This document shows, one piece after another, positions 42,952 to 52,393 of a stretch of DNA of 64,000 bases. The position numbers were made by a program, and so were the translations under genes. The stretch is from Flavobacterium sp. KMS (GTDB taxonomy: Bacteria > Bacteroidota > Bacteroidia > Flavobacteriales > Flavobacteriaceae), in the NCBI RefSeq assembly GCF_000813005.1, contig NZ_JSYP01000010.1:62001-126000 (forward strand), given 5' to 3'. The notes beneath the pieces are model-generated. The model saw nothing but the letters and a program-made list of their open reading frames with translations, was not told the DNA's origin and searched no databases. Numbering within the stretch: position 1 is the first letter of the stretch; every line of letters starts with the position of its first letter.

Positions 42952-44009
42952 TTTGAAATTAATGTAAAACTATGGTCTTTACCGTTTAATTGATTGTACA
43001 ATAAAATAGTATTATATGCTGGTTTCTCTAGTGAATTAACTTTAATCAGTTCTGGAATTGTTTGTGTTTTGATAATTTTAGAACCAACCCATAATCCAAA
43101 AGACGAAGCGGTATTGTATTCTCCACAAAGATGTTTGTAATAAACCTGTGGTGTATTTGCGAAAGCATTTTCGGTTAAATTGGTATAATAAGAATCGAAT
43201 TCTACATCACCATTTAAGCCTAAAACCACAGCATCAATATCCGAAATTTTTAAATTATTCGATTTTAAGAATTTAATAATTTCAGCTTCAACTTCATTTT
43301 CTTGTAACTTGTTCTTGATTTCTACATCTAGAAGTTCAGCATAAGTAGTTTCTTTTTTTTCATTTTCTAAAACAAAAAAACTAGCTCCTTCACCACAAAC
43401 ATATCCTTTTGTGGTTTCGTTTAAAAGTTCGTAAGGTTCGTTTCTTTCTCCTTTTATGTATCCTGCTAATTTAAAAAGTGAGATAGTATAATCTCCGTTT
43501 TCATCAACTCCACCCACTAATACTGAGTTGGCTTCGTTTCCTTCAATCTGCATTTTTGCATCCAAAAGAGCCGACTCAAAGGAGATTGCACCATTTACAT
43601 AAGTAAAGTTATATCCCTTGCATTGCAATGTTAGGGCAATTTGTGCTCCAACAGTATTGTGTGTTGATTGTATAAAAGCAGTAGGAGTTAAAAACTCCTC
43701 GTTATTATCGATAATTGCTTTTAGGAATTTCTCCGAATCTTCGATGCAACCCATTCCAGTTCCAGTAATAATAGCATCGATATTCGAAATATTGGCTTCT
43801 TTTAATGCATAAGCCGAAGCTACGATCCCGTTTTTAATTCCATTAGCCATTCTTCGGCTTGCAACTGGAGAAATGAAATCTTTGTAGACAGGTTTTTTTA
43901 AAAATAAAACGTTGTCATTTTTATTCCATTCAGCATCTTCTAAAAAAACAGTATCAAATGTTTTTTGAGCTGAAAGACAACCTGTACCATTTATATATGT
44001 TTTCCTCAT
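42948..44009 (-). CDS. ketosynthase-like protein without catalytic Cys (chain-length-factor type)
   Basis: This 353-residue thiolase-fold protein lacks the active-site cysteine: the aligned segment reads TYVNGAISFESALLDAK where ketosynthases have TACSS. The catalytic histidines are also missing. It overlaps by four bases the true ketosynthase gene at 44006-45208, so the two probably form a KS/CLF-like heterodimer, as known for aryl polyene and type II PKS systems. It should set chain length. Confidence 0.85.
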   Translation of the reverse strand: MRKTYINGTGCLSAQKTFDTVFLEDAEWNKNDNVLFLKKPVYKDFISPVASRRMANGIKNGIVASAYALKEANISNIDAIITGTGMGCIEDSEKFLKAIIDNNEEFLTPTAFIQSTHNTVGAQIALTLQCKGYNFTYVNGAISFESALLDAKMQIEGNEANSVLVGGVDENGDYTISLFKLAGYIKGERNEPYELLNETTKGYVCGEGASFFVLENEKKETTYAELLDVEIKNKLQENEVEAEIIKFLKSNNLKISDIDAVVLGLNGDVEFDSYYTNLTENAFANTPQVYYKHLCGEYNTASSFGLWVGSKIIKTQTIPELIKVNSLEKPAYNTILLYNQLNGKDHSFTLISK

Positions 44010-45208
44010 TTGCTTTTAGAAAATATAAGAGTAGAACAATTACCACCAAATCCGAAAGAATTTGATAATACGTGTTCGATATTTTTATGTTTTAATGTTG
44101 TTTGTGGCGTTAGGTTAAATTCCTGCATTGGAGTTTCAAAGTTTAAACTTGGGAAAACCACATTGTTCTGAATAGCAAGTACGCTATAAACCGCTTCGAT
44201 TGCTGCTGCCGCCGCAAGTGTATGTCCTGTAAAAGGTTTGGTTGAGCTAAAATCGGGAACAGGTTTCTGGTCGTAAATTCTAAGAATTGCTCTTCCCTCA
44301 GATAAATCATTATTGGGAGTTGCTGTTCCGTGAACATTTATATAATCGATCTCGCCAGGGTTTATAGCAGCAACATCAAATGCTTTTTTCATAGCAAGAT
44401 AAGCGCCATCGCCATTTTCGGATGAAGCAGTTTGATGAAAAGCATCATTGGCATTGCCATAACCCGAAACACGAGCAAGTACTTTTTTGTTTTCTTTTTT
44501 TACAATTTCTTCAGATTCTAAAACTAAGAACGCAGCTGCTTCGCCTAGGTTTAATCCTTTGCGTTCATCATCAAATGGTTTATTATATCCATCAGATAAT
44601 ATCATTAAAGTTTTAAAACCGTTGATTGTAAATTTTGCCAAAGCATCGGTTCCACCAACAATTACTCGGTCTAGTTTTCCGGTTTTTATCAATCGTGCAC
44701 CAAGCATAATTGCATTTGCAGCCGAAGAACAAGCCGTACTTATTGTAGTAACCATTCCTATTAATCCGAGTTCGTCGGCAATTTTTTGAGCTACATCGCC
44801 ACAATTATGACAACTAATGTATTTTTCGAGTTCGGGATTATCGAAATAATCGTAATAATATTTCTCGGTCATATCCATTCCGCCAACGCTTGTTGCCGAA
44901 ATTAATCCCGTTTTATATTCATTAATTGATGTAATTCCTGCATTTGCTACAGCTTCTTTGGCAGCAATTGTACCAAGCATAGCTGTTCTTGAAAAGTTGT
45001 TTTCTTCGTCAAGTTGTAATTGAGCGATTAACTCAGCATTGGTTTTTTTTATTTCACCAACCTTAATAACATCGGCATGAACTGTCGAAATGTTTTCGAT
45101 AGTTGTAATAGCAACTTTGTTATTTATTAATGAAATATAATTTTCCTCAACCGAATTCCCGATTGAAGAAATTATTCCCATACCAGTTATAGCAACTCCT
45201 TTTACCAT
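44006..45208 (-). CDS. beta-ketoacyl-ACP synthase (KS of a KS/CLF pair)
   Basis: This 400-residue protein is a FabF-type ketosynthase with Cys160 in TISTACSS, His293 in NVHGTATP and His329 in KPFTGHT. It condenses malonyl-ACP with the growing chain. The downstream partner at 42948 lacks the Cys, so they resemble a KS-CLF pair in polyene assembly. Confidence 0.93.
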   Translation of the reverse strand: MVKGVAITGMGIISSIGNSVEENYISLINNKVAITTIENISTVHADVIKVGEIKKTNAELIAQLQLDEENNFSRTAMLGTIAAKEAVANAGITSINEYKTGLISATSVGGMDMTEKYYYDYFDNPELEKYISCHNCGDVAQKIADELGLIGMVTTISTACSSAANAIMLGARLIKTGKLDRVIVGGTDALAKFTINGFKTLMILSDGYNKPFDDERKGLNLGEAAAFLVLESEEIVKKENKKVLARVSGYGNANDAFHQTASSENGDGAYLAMKKAFDVAAINPGEIDYINVHGTATPNNDLSEGRAILRIYDQKPVPDFSSTKPFTGHTLAAAAAIEAVYSVLAIQNNVVFPSLNFETPMQEFNLTPQTTLKHKNIEHVLSNSFGFGGNCSTLIFSKSK

Positions 45209-45390
45209 TTTTTTAGACGACTTAGATTTTTAGACTTACTTAGACTTCTTAGATTTTCTAGATAAAAATTCATGAAAAACTAGAGGATAGTTGAATAATT
45301 TAAAAATCGAACAATTTATTATTTTAAACTTTGAAAAAGCTTTTTGAAACTATTTTAGACTTTTTAGATTTTAGACAATACTTTTATCTA

Positions 45391-45419
45391 ATCCCGTCCC
45401 GACGTTTCGGGATCGGGAT
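45391..45419. repeat. REP-like palindrome within a repeat-rich spacer
   Basis: ATCCCG-TCCCGA at 45391-45402 pairs with TTCGGGATCGGGAT at 45406-45419. The whole spacer 45209-45454 (246 bases) also repeats TTAGA/TTTTTAGACTT words and shows no gene. The palindrome is of a kind scattered in Flavobacterium intergenic DNA. Confidence 0.55.
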
Positions 45420-45454
45420 AAAAATCTAAGCCAGTCTAAGCAGTCTGAAAAAGT

Positions 45455-45712
45455 CTATTTAGTTCTATTAGCTGTTATGTAAGCAGCCATTGACTCAATT
45501 GATTGGAAAATTACTTTTCCTTCTTTCGGGTCAACTAATTTAATTCCGTAATCTTTATCAAGAATAACAATTAATTCCAAAGCATCGATAGAGTCTAAAC
45601 CTAGACCATCTCCAAACAAAGGGTCATTGTCATTAATATCTTCAAGGGTAATATCTTCAAGGTTTAAAACAGTAATAATTTTATTTTTTAATTCTAATTT
45701 TAATGCGTCCAT
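45455..45712 (-). CDS. acyl carrier protein 1
   Basis: This 85-residue ACP has the phosphopantetheine site Ser41 in GLGLDSIDALEL. It carries intermediates between the ketosynthases and reductive enzymes of the cluster. A gene for a second ACP lies at 58296-58550. A two-base gap separates it from the preceding ketosynthase-like gene. Confidence 0.95.
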   Translation of the reverse strand: MDALKLELKNKIITVLNLEDITLEDINDNDPLFGDGLGLDSIDALELIVILDKDYGIKLVDPKEGKVIFQSIESMAAYITANRTK

Positions 45713-45714
45713 GA

Positions 45715-46359
45715 TTATTTATTATATAATGTTTCTATCGTTTCGTTTTGATACTTATGGTTTTCGTCTTTACCAATCAGGCAAAGAAAAGCTTTATATT
45801 CCTCATTAAAAAATTCAACCCATCCACAAAGTACCTTTTCCGCTTTATTGGTATGCAAAAGCGTATTGGCATAACTGTTCATGAATTCTGGATTGAAGGC
45901 ATCAAATATAAAGAAAGAATTCTCGCTTTTTAATTGATGACGTATGCTTATTTCGCCCAAGCAAATGTTTGGCAAGGTATAAACAAAAACGGCCGGACTT
46001 GGATAATAATTCTCTTTATCAGATATAGATTCCTGATACTTTACATCGGTATCTAAACTTGATGATTTATTGGCTAAAAGTAAAGCGGTATTGTTTTCTG
46101 TTTGCTTTGCCAGTTCACTATCGTTCGGGTCCGATTCTGTCTCAGACTTCAAAAGTAATTCGGCTCCTAAAAAAGCAAGTTTGCTTAAAGAATCCATTTT
46201 GAAAAACTTAGGATAATTAATCTCAAAATTGCGATACGCTTGTTTCGAGAAATCAGCAAATAAAGTGGGTTCTGTTTTGAATACAGAAGCTTCATTCAAA
46301 ACAATTTCGTTGTTTTGGATTGCGCAATAGGATTGTATGTATGTTTTGTTTTGAGTCAT
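45715..46359 (-). CDS. beta-ketoacyl-synthase-like accessory protein (Ketoacyl-synt_2 type)
   Basis: This 214-residue protein resembles the small, truncated ketosynthase N-terminal homologs found in aryl polyene clusters (PF13723 type): KLAFLGAELLL early, then ALLLANKSSSLDTD and YPSPAVFVYTLPNICLGEISIRH. It lacks the catalytic Cys and C-terminal half. It probably acts as a partner or scaffold rather than a catalyst. Confidence 0.75.
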   Translation of the reverse strand: MTQNKTYIQSYCAIQNNEIVLNEASVFKTEPTLFADFSKQAYRNFEINYPKFFKMDSLSKLAFLGAELLLKSETESDPNDSELAKQTENNTALLLANKSSSLDTDVKYQESISDKENYYPSPAVFVYTLPNICLGEISIRHQLKSENSFFIFDAFNPEFMNSYANTLLHTNKAEKVLCGWVEFFNEEYKAFLCLIGKDENHKYQNETIETLYNK

Positions 46360-46456
46360 TTTATTTTAAACACTAATTAGCACTAATTTTTTGGTTTTTT
46401 AAATTTCACTAAGATTTGAATACTTTAAAATGTATAATCGCAATACTTCTTTTATT

Positions 46457-47146
46457 TTATGAAACCCAAGTATGAATGATTTTATCGATTTTCCATTTTC
46501 CAGATTTATTTTCAATTATAATTAAAAAGCCTCTTCCACATCTTCCACCTCCGCAAGAAGCACCGGCAGATAGTATCCCTGAGGTTTTTGTTTTATTAAA
46601 CTGGATTCTCGATACTGAAATAGTTCCAACAGGCAATAAATTACTTTTGTCATCGAGATTCCAATTTTTTTCATGAGGATATTTTGATGTTCTTTGAAAA
46701 TTAAACTTTTTATTATTTTCAAAAGTTTTTAAATCAAATTTGTATTCGTCTGTTTCTTTTGAAATGTCATAAGAGTATTTGGAAAGATTAATTTCTTTGA
46801 TAATCATTTCAGTTTCTTGAGGACTAATTTTTTTCACATCATCATAAACACCAATTAAAATTCGAGTTTTATCGTTTTTGATACTATCCTGTTCAAGATT
46901 ATATTTTTTTAATTCAGCATGATAACCAATTGTATCTTCTTTATTGGTTTTAAAATCAATTCTTGGCATTGGCGGTGGAAGAATAGTTCTTCTATCCATA
47001 TATATTGAGTCAACTATTTCAAGAAAAACATTATTAATAACATTCTTCTCAAATTGTAGTTCGTCGACTTTCTCAATTTCCTTTTTTTTACATCCAAAAA
47101 AAGAAAGAAGAATAATGAATATAAATATACCGGTTGATGATTTCAT
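46457..47146 (-). CDS. lipoprotein of unknown function
   Basis: This 229-residue protein has a lipoprotein signal (lipobox FFGC, Cys19) followed by KKKEIEK. There is a Gly/Cys-rich stretch near residue 195 (GASCGGGRCGRG) and an IVE-like end. It has no relation to pigment enzymes that I recognise, and lies between two ketosynthase-type genes with spacers on both sides, so it may be a later insertion into the cluster. Confidence 0.7.
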   Translation of the reverse strand: MKSSTGIFIFIILLSFFGCKKKEIEKVDELQFEKNVINNVFLEIVDSIYMDRRTILPPPMPRIDFKTNKEDTIGYHAELKKYNLEQDSIKNDKTRILIGVYDDVKKISPQETEMIIKEINLSKYSYDISKETDEYKFDLKTFENNKKFNFQRTSKYPHEKNWNLDDKSNLLPVGTISVSRIQFNKTKTSGILSAGASCGGGRCGRGFLIIIENKSGKWKIDKIIHTWVS

Positions 47147-47172
47147 GTTTATTATCAGTTAATCTGTGAAAA

Positions 47173-48324
47173 TTAGTGCAATTCGTGTTTCACTTTTTCA
47201 AAAACCACAGCCGTATTACAACCTCCAAATCCCGAAGCTGTTTTTAGGAATGTCTTGATATTTTTATCTTCATTTTTTTCAATAACATTTATCGATTGAC
47301 TTACGCCTAATTCATCAAAACCTAATGAAACAAAAAGCTTGTTTTGGAGCACAGACTCGATGGCAATAACTGTTTCTAATAATCCTGACGCGCCCAATGT
47401 ATGACCATAAAAACCTTTCAGACTATTTACAGGAACTGTTCCCATTTCTAATCGGTTGAAAGCGATGGCTTCCATTTCGTCATTAAAAGATGTTGCGGTT
47501 CCGTGTGCGGAAATATAATCGATATGTTCTGGTTTTATTTGTGCTTCGTTCAGGGCATTTTGAATACTTCTGAATAAGCCTTCACCAGTTCTTGAAGGTC
47601 CCGAAATATGATTGGCATCGTTTATTGAACTATCTCCAGTAACTTTTATTTTTGAATTTTTGGCTTCCGCCGAAACTAAAACTGCCGCAGCAGCTTCGCC
47701 AAGACTTACCCCAGTTCTGTTTAAAGAATACGGTTTGCATGGTAAATTGCTCATTGCCTGAAAAGCATTAAAGCCAGACAAAACAAATTCTGAAACTTCA
47801 TCGCCGGCAACGATAAAAACGTTGTCGTAAAGTTCGCTTTGTATTAATCTTTTGGCAACCGAAACGGCTAGAATTCCAGATACACAAGCATTTGAAACTA
47901 CTATTGGCTGGGTTTTAAATCCAAAATAATTAGCTATTGTCTGCGACAAAGTATGCAAATGTGCATTCTGAAAACTCTCTTGCGAATCATTTTTTAATGC
48001 AGTAACATTTCCTTTAGTTGTCGAAAGTATAAAGGCTGTCTTTGAATCTAAATCTATTTTTGAGTTTTTGACAATTGGCTCTAAAGCCAAAATCATCATT
48101 TTCTCTAATCTCGAATAGTTGGTTTCGGAACTAACTTTCGCGAAAGCGGTATTTAGTTTCTCATCATTTATAATGGATGCATAAAAAGGATTTGGCATCA
48201 ACGATACATCTTCATGCAACTGAATACCAGATTCACCACGTAGGATAGTTTCAATGTTTGATGGAACATTAAACCCTAATGGTGTGATGCAATTGGTTTG
48301 CGCGATGTAAACTGCTCTTGTCAT
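47173..48324 (-). CDS. beta-ketoacyl-ACP synthase
   Basis: This 383-residue FabF-type protein has Cys147 in VVSNACVSG, His274 in SAHGTATSF and His308 in GFYGHTLGA, so it should be active. It is the second complete ketosynthase here and may act on the starter unit or on short chains. Confidence 0.92.
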   Translation of the reverse strand: MTRAVYIAQTNCITPLGFNVPSNIETILRGESGIQLHEDVSLMPNPFYASIINDEKLNTAFAKVSSETNYSRLEKMMILALEPIVKNSKIDLDSKTAFILSTTKGNVTALKNDSQESFQNAHLHTLSQTIANYFGFKTQPIVVSNACVSGILAVSVAKRLIQSELYDNVFIVAGDEVSEFVLSGFNAFQAMSNLPCKPYSLNRTGVSLGEAAAAVLVSAEAKNSKIKVTGDSSINDANHISGPSRTGEGLFRSIQNALNEAQIKPEHIDYISAHGTATSFNDEMEAIAFNRLEMGTVPVNSLKGFYGHTLGASGLLETVIAIESVLQNKLFVSLGFDELGVSQSINVIEKNEDKNIKTFLKTASGFGGCNTAVVFEKVKHELH

Positions 48325-48338
48325 TTTTATTGTTTTAT

Positions 48339-48365
48339 CCTAACAGGTTTTTAAAACCTGTTAGG
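48339..48365. repeat. 13-bp perfect palindrome
   Basis: CCTAACAGGTTTT (48339-48351) and AAAACCTGTTAGG (48353-48365) are perfect arms around one base. A shorter CAAGGT/ACCTTG pair follows near 48390. The spacer 48325-48522 contains no gene; this looks like a REP-type element that could stabilise or terminate the minus-strand transcript. Confidence 0.6.
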
Positions 48366-48522
48366 GATCTTGTATTTATTATCATATCTACAAGGTAAAA
48401 AAAACCTTGTTGGAAAGCTTTCCTGTGATTGTATCTTGTGTTACCTAAAAAGGCACGCAGATTTTACAGATTAAGCAGATTTACACGGATTATTTTTATT
48501 TCGTGATAATTCGTGTTTGTTT

Positions 48523-48972
48523 TTACTTCAATAATCCAACTTTTCGTTTCCATTCCTCATAAAAAGGAGGATTGGTAAGCATTAAATTCCCTTCTTTATT
48601 TAAAAATACCTGAGTGGTTTCGCCTGTGCAGACAATCTCATTATTGGTATTGAAAATTCTAAATCTAAAAATTATTTTTGCGGCAGGAGTATCTACAATA
48701 CTTGTTTCTACTCGGATGACATCGCCATAACGTAAAGATAATTTATGTTCGCAAATAGATTTTACAATTGGGGTTGTATAGCCACTTTCGGCAACATCCA
48801 GATAGGTAAGTTTGTGTTTACGCCCGAAAGCTTCACGACCATCTTCAAAATAAGTTATATAATAGCCGTGCCAAACGATTCCGAGCGCGTCGGTTTCGTT
48901 AAAGCGAACTCTAACTTCTTCGGTAACTGTTAATGCAATAGCTTCGTTATACTGCTCTTTTCTTCTTATCAT
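48523..48972 (-). CDS. acyl thioesterase, 4HBT hotdog family
   Basis: This 149-residue protein has the 4-hydroxybenzoyl-CoA-thioesterase-type motif VRFNETDALGIVWHGYYITYFEDGREAF with Asp28. It hydrolyses acyl-CoA or acyl-ACP thioesters. In aryl polyene clusters such proteins release or proof-read chains. It overlaps the ABC permease gene by 26 bases. Confidence 0.88.
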   Translation of the reverse strand: MIRRKEQYNEAIALTVTEEVRVRFNETDALGIVWHGYYITYFEDGREAFGRKHKLTYLDVAESGYTTPIVKSICEHKLSLRYGDVIRVETSIVDTPAAKIIFRFRIFNTNNEIVCTGETTQVFLNKEGNLMLTNPPFYEEWKRKVGLLK

Positions 48973-50230
48973 ATGCTAAGGCAATTGTTGTGGTAATTAT
49001 AAAAAACAGAAATAATAAACTTATTTCTGGAATGATTTCTAAGATAGATGCGTTACGTAATAACACATCATAAAATGCATTTAATCCCCAGTTCATCGGT
49101 GATGATTTGGCGATAATTTGCATAATTTTTGGCATTGCAAAAACAGGAACCCAAACTCCTCCAATTGCAGCTAAGATAATAACACTTGTTGCGCCAAAGG
49201 GTGCCGATTGTTCTTGTGTTTTGGCAACGGTTCCTAATAAAATCCCGAAACCAATAGCTGCAAATCCAGAGAACAACGCAGCGATACTCATTAAAAATAA
49301 ATGTCCTTCGATATTAAGTGGTGGCAAACCAATTTCTGGAAACAGAAAAACAGCAACAGCAACCATCATATAAAACTGAATCATACAAATTACGGAATAC
49401 GTAATTGTTTTGCCCATCATTACAACACGATTTGAAACGGGATTTGTTAATAATCGAACGAAGGTTCCTTGTGTTTTTTCTTTTACAATATTAATCGAAA
49501 GCGGAATCACAATAAAGAACATAGCAAAAAGTGTCCAAGCCGGAACGTTATGTTGTGTCGAATTTGGCAACACTTCTTTGTTGTTTACTCTAGGAACTAT
49601 TTCTTTGAAAGTGATAAAACTTTTTTGCTCAAAACTAGCGCTTCCTTCTCCTAGTTGTTCCTGAAAAGCAGTGTATATAGAATGTGTTTCTATTTGCGAG
49701 ATCATCTTATCGATAGAGTTCATAACCGCATTCTTGAAACTCATTTGTACCGCAGGGTCAAAGTATAGTTTAACCTCCTTTTGGTTGATTATTTTAGGAG
49801 TTTCTGTTTGGGCAAGTGTATCGGTTAAACCAATGCTGCTCACTATTTTTTGTACATTCTGGTCGATTTTTGCCTGTAAATCTTTACTTAAGTTTTGCGG
49901 AATTACAATTGCTAATTGATATTTTCCTTTATAAACAGCTTCTTTGGCAACAGCCTCGGTTAAAGGAATGTTGTCGATTTGAGTTACTACAGTAAACAGG
50001 TTGCTTTTTTGCAAATTATCATAAACTGTTTTGGCTACTGAACCGTTGTCGTTATTAACGAGAAGAATTTCGATTTTAGAATCGCTTACGGTTTTAAATG
50101 TACTATCCTGAATTAAGGTTACGGTAATAACAAGTACCAGAGGCATCACAAATAAAATGATTAATCCTCCTAAATCTCTTTTTAGTAAAAGAAATTCTTT
50201 CACAACGGACATCCATAGTTTATATATCAT
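48947..50230 (-). CDS. ABC-2 type transporter permease
   Basis: This 427-residue protein has one N-terminal helix (about 20-42), a large periplasmic domain (about 43-230) and five C-terminal helices with the ABC-2 segment EKTQGTFVRLLTNPVS. It overlaps the ATPase gene by 11 bases, so the two form one exporter, presumably for the pigment or a precursor lipid. Confidence 0.9.
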   Translation of the reverse strand: MIYKLWMSVVKEFLLLKRDLGGLIILFVMPLVLVITVTLIQDSTFKTVSDSKIEILLVNNDNGSVAKTVYDNLQKSNLFTVVTQIDNIPLTEAVAKEAVYKGKYQLAIVIPQNLSKDLQAKIDQNVQKIVSSIGLTDTLAQTETPKIINQKEVKLYFDPAVQMSFKNAVMNSIDKMISQIETHSIYTAFQEQLGEGSASFEQKSFITFKEIVPRVNNKEVLPNSTQHNVPAWTLFAMFFIVIPLSINIVKEKTQGTFVRLLTNPVSNRVVMMGKTITYSVICMIQFYMMVAVAVFLFPEIGLPPLNIEGHLFLMSIAALFSGFAAIGFGILLGTVAKTQEQSAPFGATSVIILAAIGGVWVPVFAMPKIMQIIAKSSPMNWGLNAFYDVLLRNASILEIIPEISLLFLFFIITTTIALAYDKKKRAV

Positions 50231-50972
50231 CTCTCAGTTCTTTACCAGTTAATGAAATAAAAACGTCCTCTAGGTTTTGGGCATTTTGTGTATTCGATAT
50301 TAATCCTGACGGAGTGCCTTGGGCATAAATTTTCCCTTGGTCAAGTATTGCAATATCACTACAAAAATCTTCCGCCTCAGATAAATGATGCGAAGTATAG
50401 ATTATAGTAGTTCCGTTTTGGTTGAGGTATTTTAGGTAATCAATAATAGCATTTTTAGATTGCACATCGACACCAACTGTTGGTTCATCCAGAAATATAA
50501 TTTTAGGATTGTGTAATATCCCTGCAATTAGATTGATTCTTCTTTTCATTCCTCCCGAAAAGGTTTCGATGCGTTTATCGGCAAATTTCAGTAAACCCAA
50601 AAGGTCTAAAGTTTCGATTACTTTGTCTTTTAAATCCTGACCTTTTAAGCCGTACATACTCCCGAAATAATGCAAATTTTCTCGTGCGGTTAGGGTAGGA
50701 TATAAGGCATACTCCTGAGGAACAACGCCGATAAATTTTTTTATTTTGGTAGCATTAGTTCCATATGTCATTCCGTTAATTGTAAAAGAACCCGAAGTAG
50801 GCTTGACTAAACCACAAAGCATAGAAATTAATGTGGTTTTTCCGGCTCCATTTGGACCTAATAAACCAAAAATCTGACCTTCGTTTATAGTAAGCGTTAA
50901 ATCGTTCAAAGAATACATTTCTGCATTTTTGTACTTTTTAGAAAGGGATGTTATTTGAATAATGGGTTGCAA
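50220..50972 (-). CDS. ABC transporter ATP-binding protein
   Basis: This 250-residue ABC ATPase has Walker A GPNGAGKTT, signature FSGGMKRR, Walker B IIFLDEPTVGVD and switch His in YTSHHLSEAE. It powers the permease encoded by the overlapping gene 48947-50230. The BtrH-like gene is 6 bases upstream. Confidence 0.95.
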   Translation of the reverse strand: MQPIIQITSLSKKYKNAEMYSLNDLTLTINEGQIFGLLGPNGAGKTTLISMLCGLVKPTSGSFTINGMTYGTNATKIKKFIGVVPQEYALYPTLTARENLHYFGSMYGLKGQDLKDKVIETLDLLGLLKFADKRIETFSGGMKRRINLIAGILHNPKIIFLDEPTVGVDVQSKNAIIDYLKYLNQNGTTIIYTSHHLSEAEDFCSDIAILDQGKIYAQGTPSGLISNTQNAQNLEDVFISLTGKELRDDI

Positions 50973-50978
50973 AATATA

Positions 50979-51977
50979 TTAGCTAATTGCTTTTTTTAAT
51001 TTCTTAAAGAACACTTCTTCTCTATTGGCAATGTCCAAAAGTTGGTCGGCAATAGTATTGTAAGCATCATTTTTGGCACTTCGGTTTTTGTAGATTCTTG
51101 AAGCTTCTACAGCAAAATCTCTCCATAAATCTCCAATTTGGGTCATTTCTTTCGAAAGGATTTTTAAATCTTCATTGTTTAAAATAACGGCAGCTTCTTG
51201 TAAAAAAGCAGCATATATAAAACGGAATCCTCCGCCACCAGTTCCTATCTCTTCTTGCATTCGTACCATTTGCGCAAGGTAATGATTGGCCTTTTTGGTT
51301 CCGTGTTTAAGAGGCCATTTGCGTATTTTTCCCGAAACTAGTTTTATTCCTTTAACACCAATAATAGGCATTGGCGCAAGCATATCGCGACAGGTATTTT
51401 TTATTCCTTTGATAATTGCACTTTTTAAATCAACGTTCTCAGGAATATGAATCGGATAATACATTTGCCCTTTTGGAGCAAAAGCACCTTTGGCAAAACG
51501 TACTTTGTCTAAGTCGACATGTGTAAGCGTGGTAACGGTTTCCATTACAGGGTCGCTAATAAGATAATCGGTATCGGTTTTTCCGTAAACCACTAAGTTA
51601 TGAGCATTGAAATGAAAGCGATATTCGTCTGGAAAATAAGTTAGGTTGTAAACACCGACTTGTAATCCTGTTGGGATATTATTTTTTAGATTTTCATCTA
51701 AAGCTTGGCTTGCTTTGGAAATGGATGAAAACTTTTGTCTTTTTATTTTTAAATGTAATCTATTGGCAACTCTCCTAAAAATTTGTCCTGGCAAGGTTCT
51801 GTAACTTATTGCAGGTGCATAATTAACTTTTATAAAAGGCAGGTACACAAAAAAAAGCCCTGAGCCAATACCAAAAACCATAGGTTCACTTAAATTTAAA
51901 CCGCTGTTTTTTAGCAAATTTGAAGCTACTCCATTTTCGCAATGCGCCGATTGATGATGTGTAAAAGTAGTTTGCAT
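50979..51977 (-). CDS. BtrH-like acyl/peptidyl-transferase protein
   Basis: This 332-residue protein has an N-terminal BtrH-type domain with a papain-like triad: Cys13 in HCENGVAS, His127 in FNAHNLVV and Asp142 in ISDP, followed by a helical domain (DUF4872-like). BtrH transfers an acyl group from an ACP to an amine in butirosin synthesis. Here it may join an ACP-bound polyene to the resorcinol by ester formation; that is inference. Its start overlaps the stop of the next gene by one base. Confidence 0.82.
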   Translation of the reverse strand: MQTTFTHHQSAHCENGVASNLLKNSGLNLSEPMVFGIGSGLFFVYLPFIKVNYAPAISYRTLPGQIFRRVANRLHLKIKRQKFSSISKASQALDENLKNNIPTGLQVGVYNLTYFPDEYRFHFNAHNLVVYGKTDTDYLISDPVMETVTTLTHVDLDKVRFAKGAFAPKGQMYYPIHIPENVDLKSAIIKGIKNTCRDMLAPMPIIGVKGIKLVSGKIRKWPLKHGTKKANHYLAQMVRMQEEIGTGGGGFRFIYAAFLQEAAVILNNEDLKILSKEMTQIGDLWRDFAVEASRIYKNRSAKNDAYNTIADQLLDIANREEVFFKKLKKAIS

Positions 51978-52381
51978 TAATCTGTTTTAAAATTTTTTAA
52001 TTCGGATACTGTGATTGAAAAAGCATCAGCATATTTTTGTAAAATGCGGTCATTTAGTTTTGCAAAGATAGCGGGTTTAAAATGCCTTTTTACGCGCCAT
52101 TTCCACAGACCAACATAATTAGAAAGGATTAACAAATCCATTCGGTTCAATTCCATAAAATAGCAAATAGGACTTAGTTCTCCGTTTTTGACTTGCAATT
52201 TTGCATCGGCGATGCGTTCGTTTATTTCATCGATAGAATTAGAAAGTGCAATAGTTTTAGGTTCCCAACCTGTACTTAGAGCTGTAGTATAATTACCGTT
52301 TTCGTCGGTTGCATATACAAGCTCTTTCATATTGTTTTTGGTTAAATTCCCTTGGTCTTGTGGTACTTTTTCTTTTTCCAT
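51977..52381 (-). CDS. 134-residue conserved-looking protein of the pigment cluster
   Basis: The protein starts MEKEKVPQDQGN; an ATG 17 codons later (MKELVYATDENG) is also possible. It has no signal or membrane helix. The core has alternating helices with SIDEINERIADAKLQVKNGELSPICYFM and VGLWKWRVKRHFKP. It is coupled to the BtrH-like gene. I cannot place it in a named family; a small helical partner of the BtrH-like enzyme is plausible. Confidence 0.75.
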   Translation of the reverse strand: MEKEKVPQDQGNLTKNNMKELVYATDENGNYTTALSTGWEPKTIALSNSIDEINERIADAKLQVKNGELSPICYFMELNRMDLLILSNYVGLWKWRVKRHFKPAIFAKLNDRILQKYADAFSITVSELKNFKTD

Positions 52382-52393
52382 ATTGTCTTTAAA

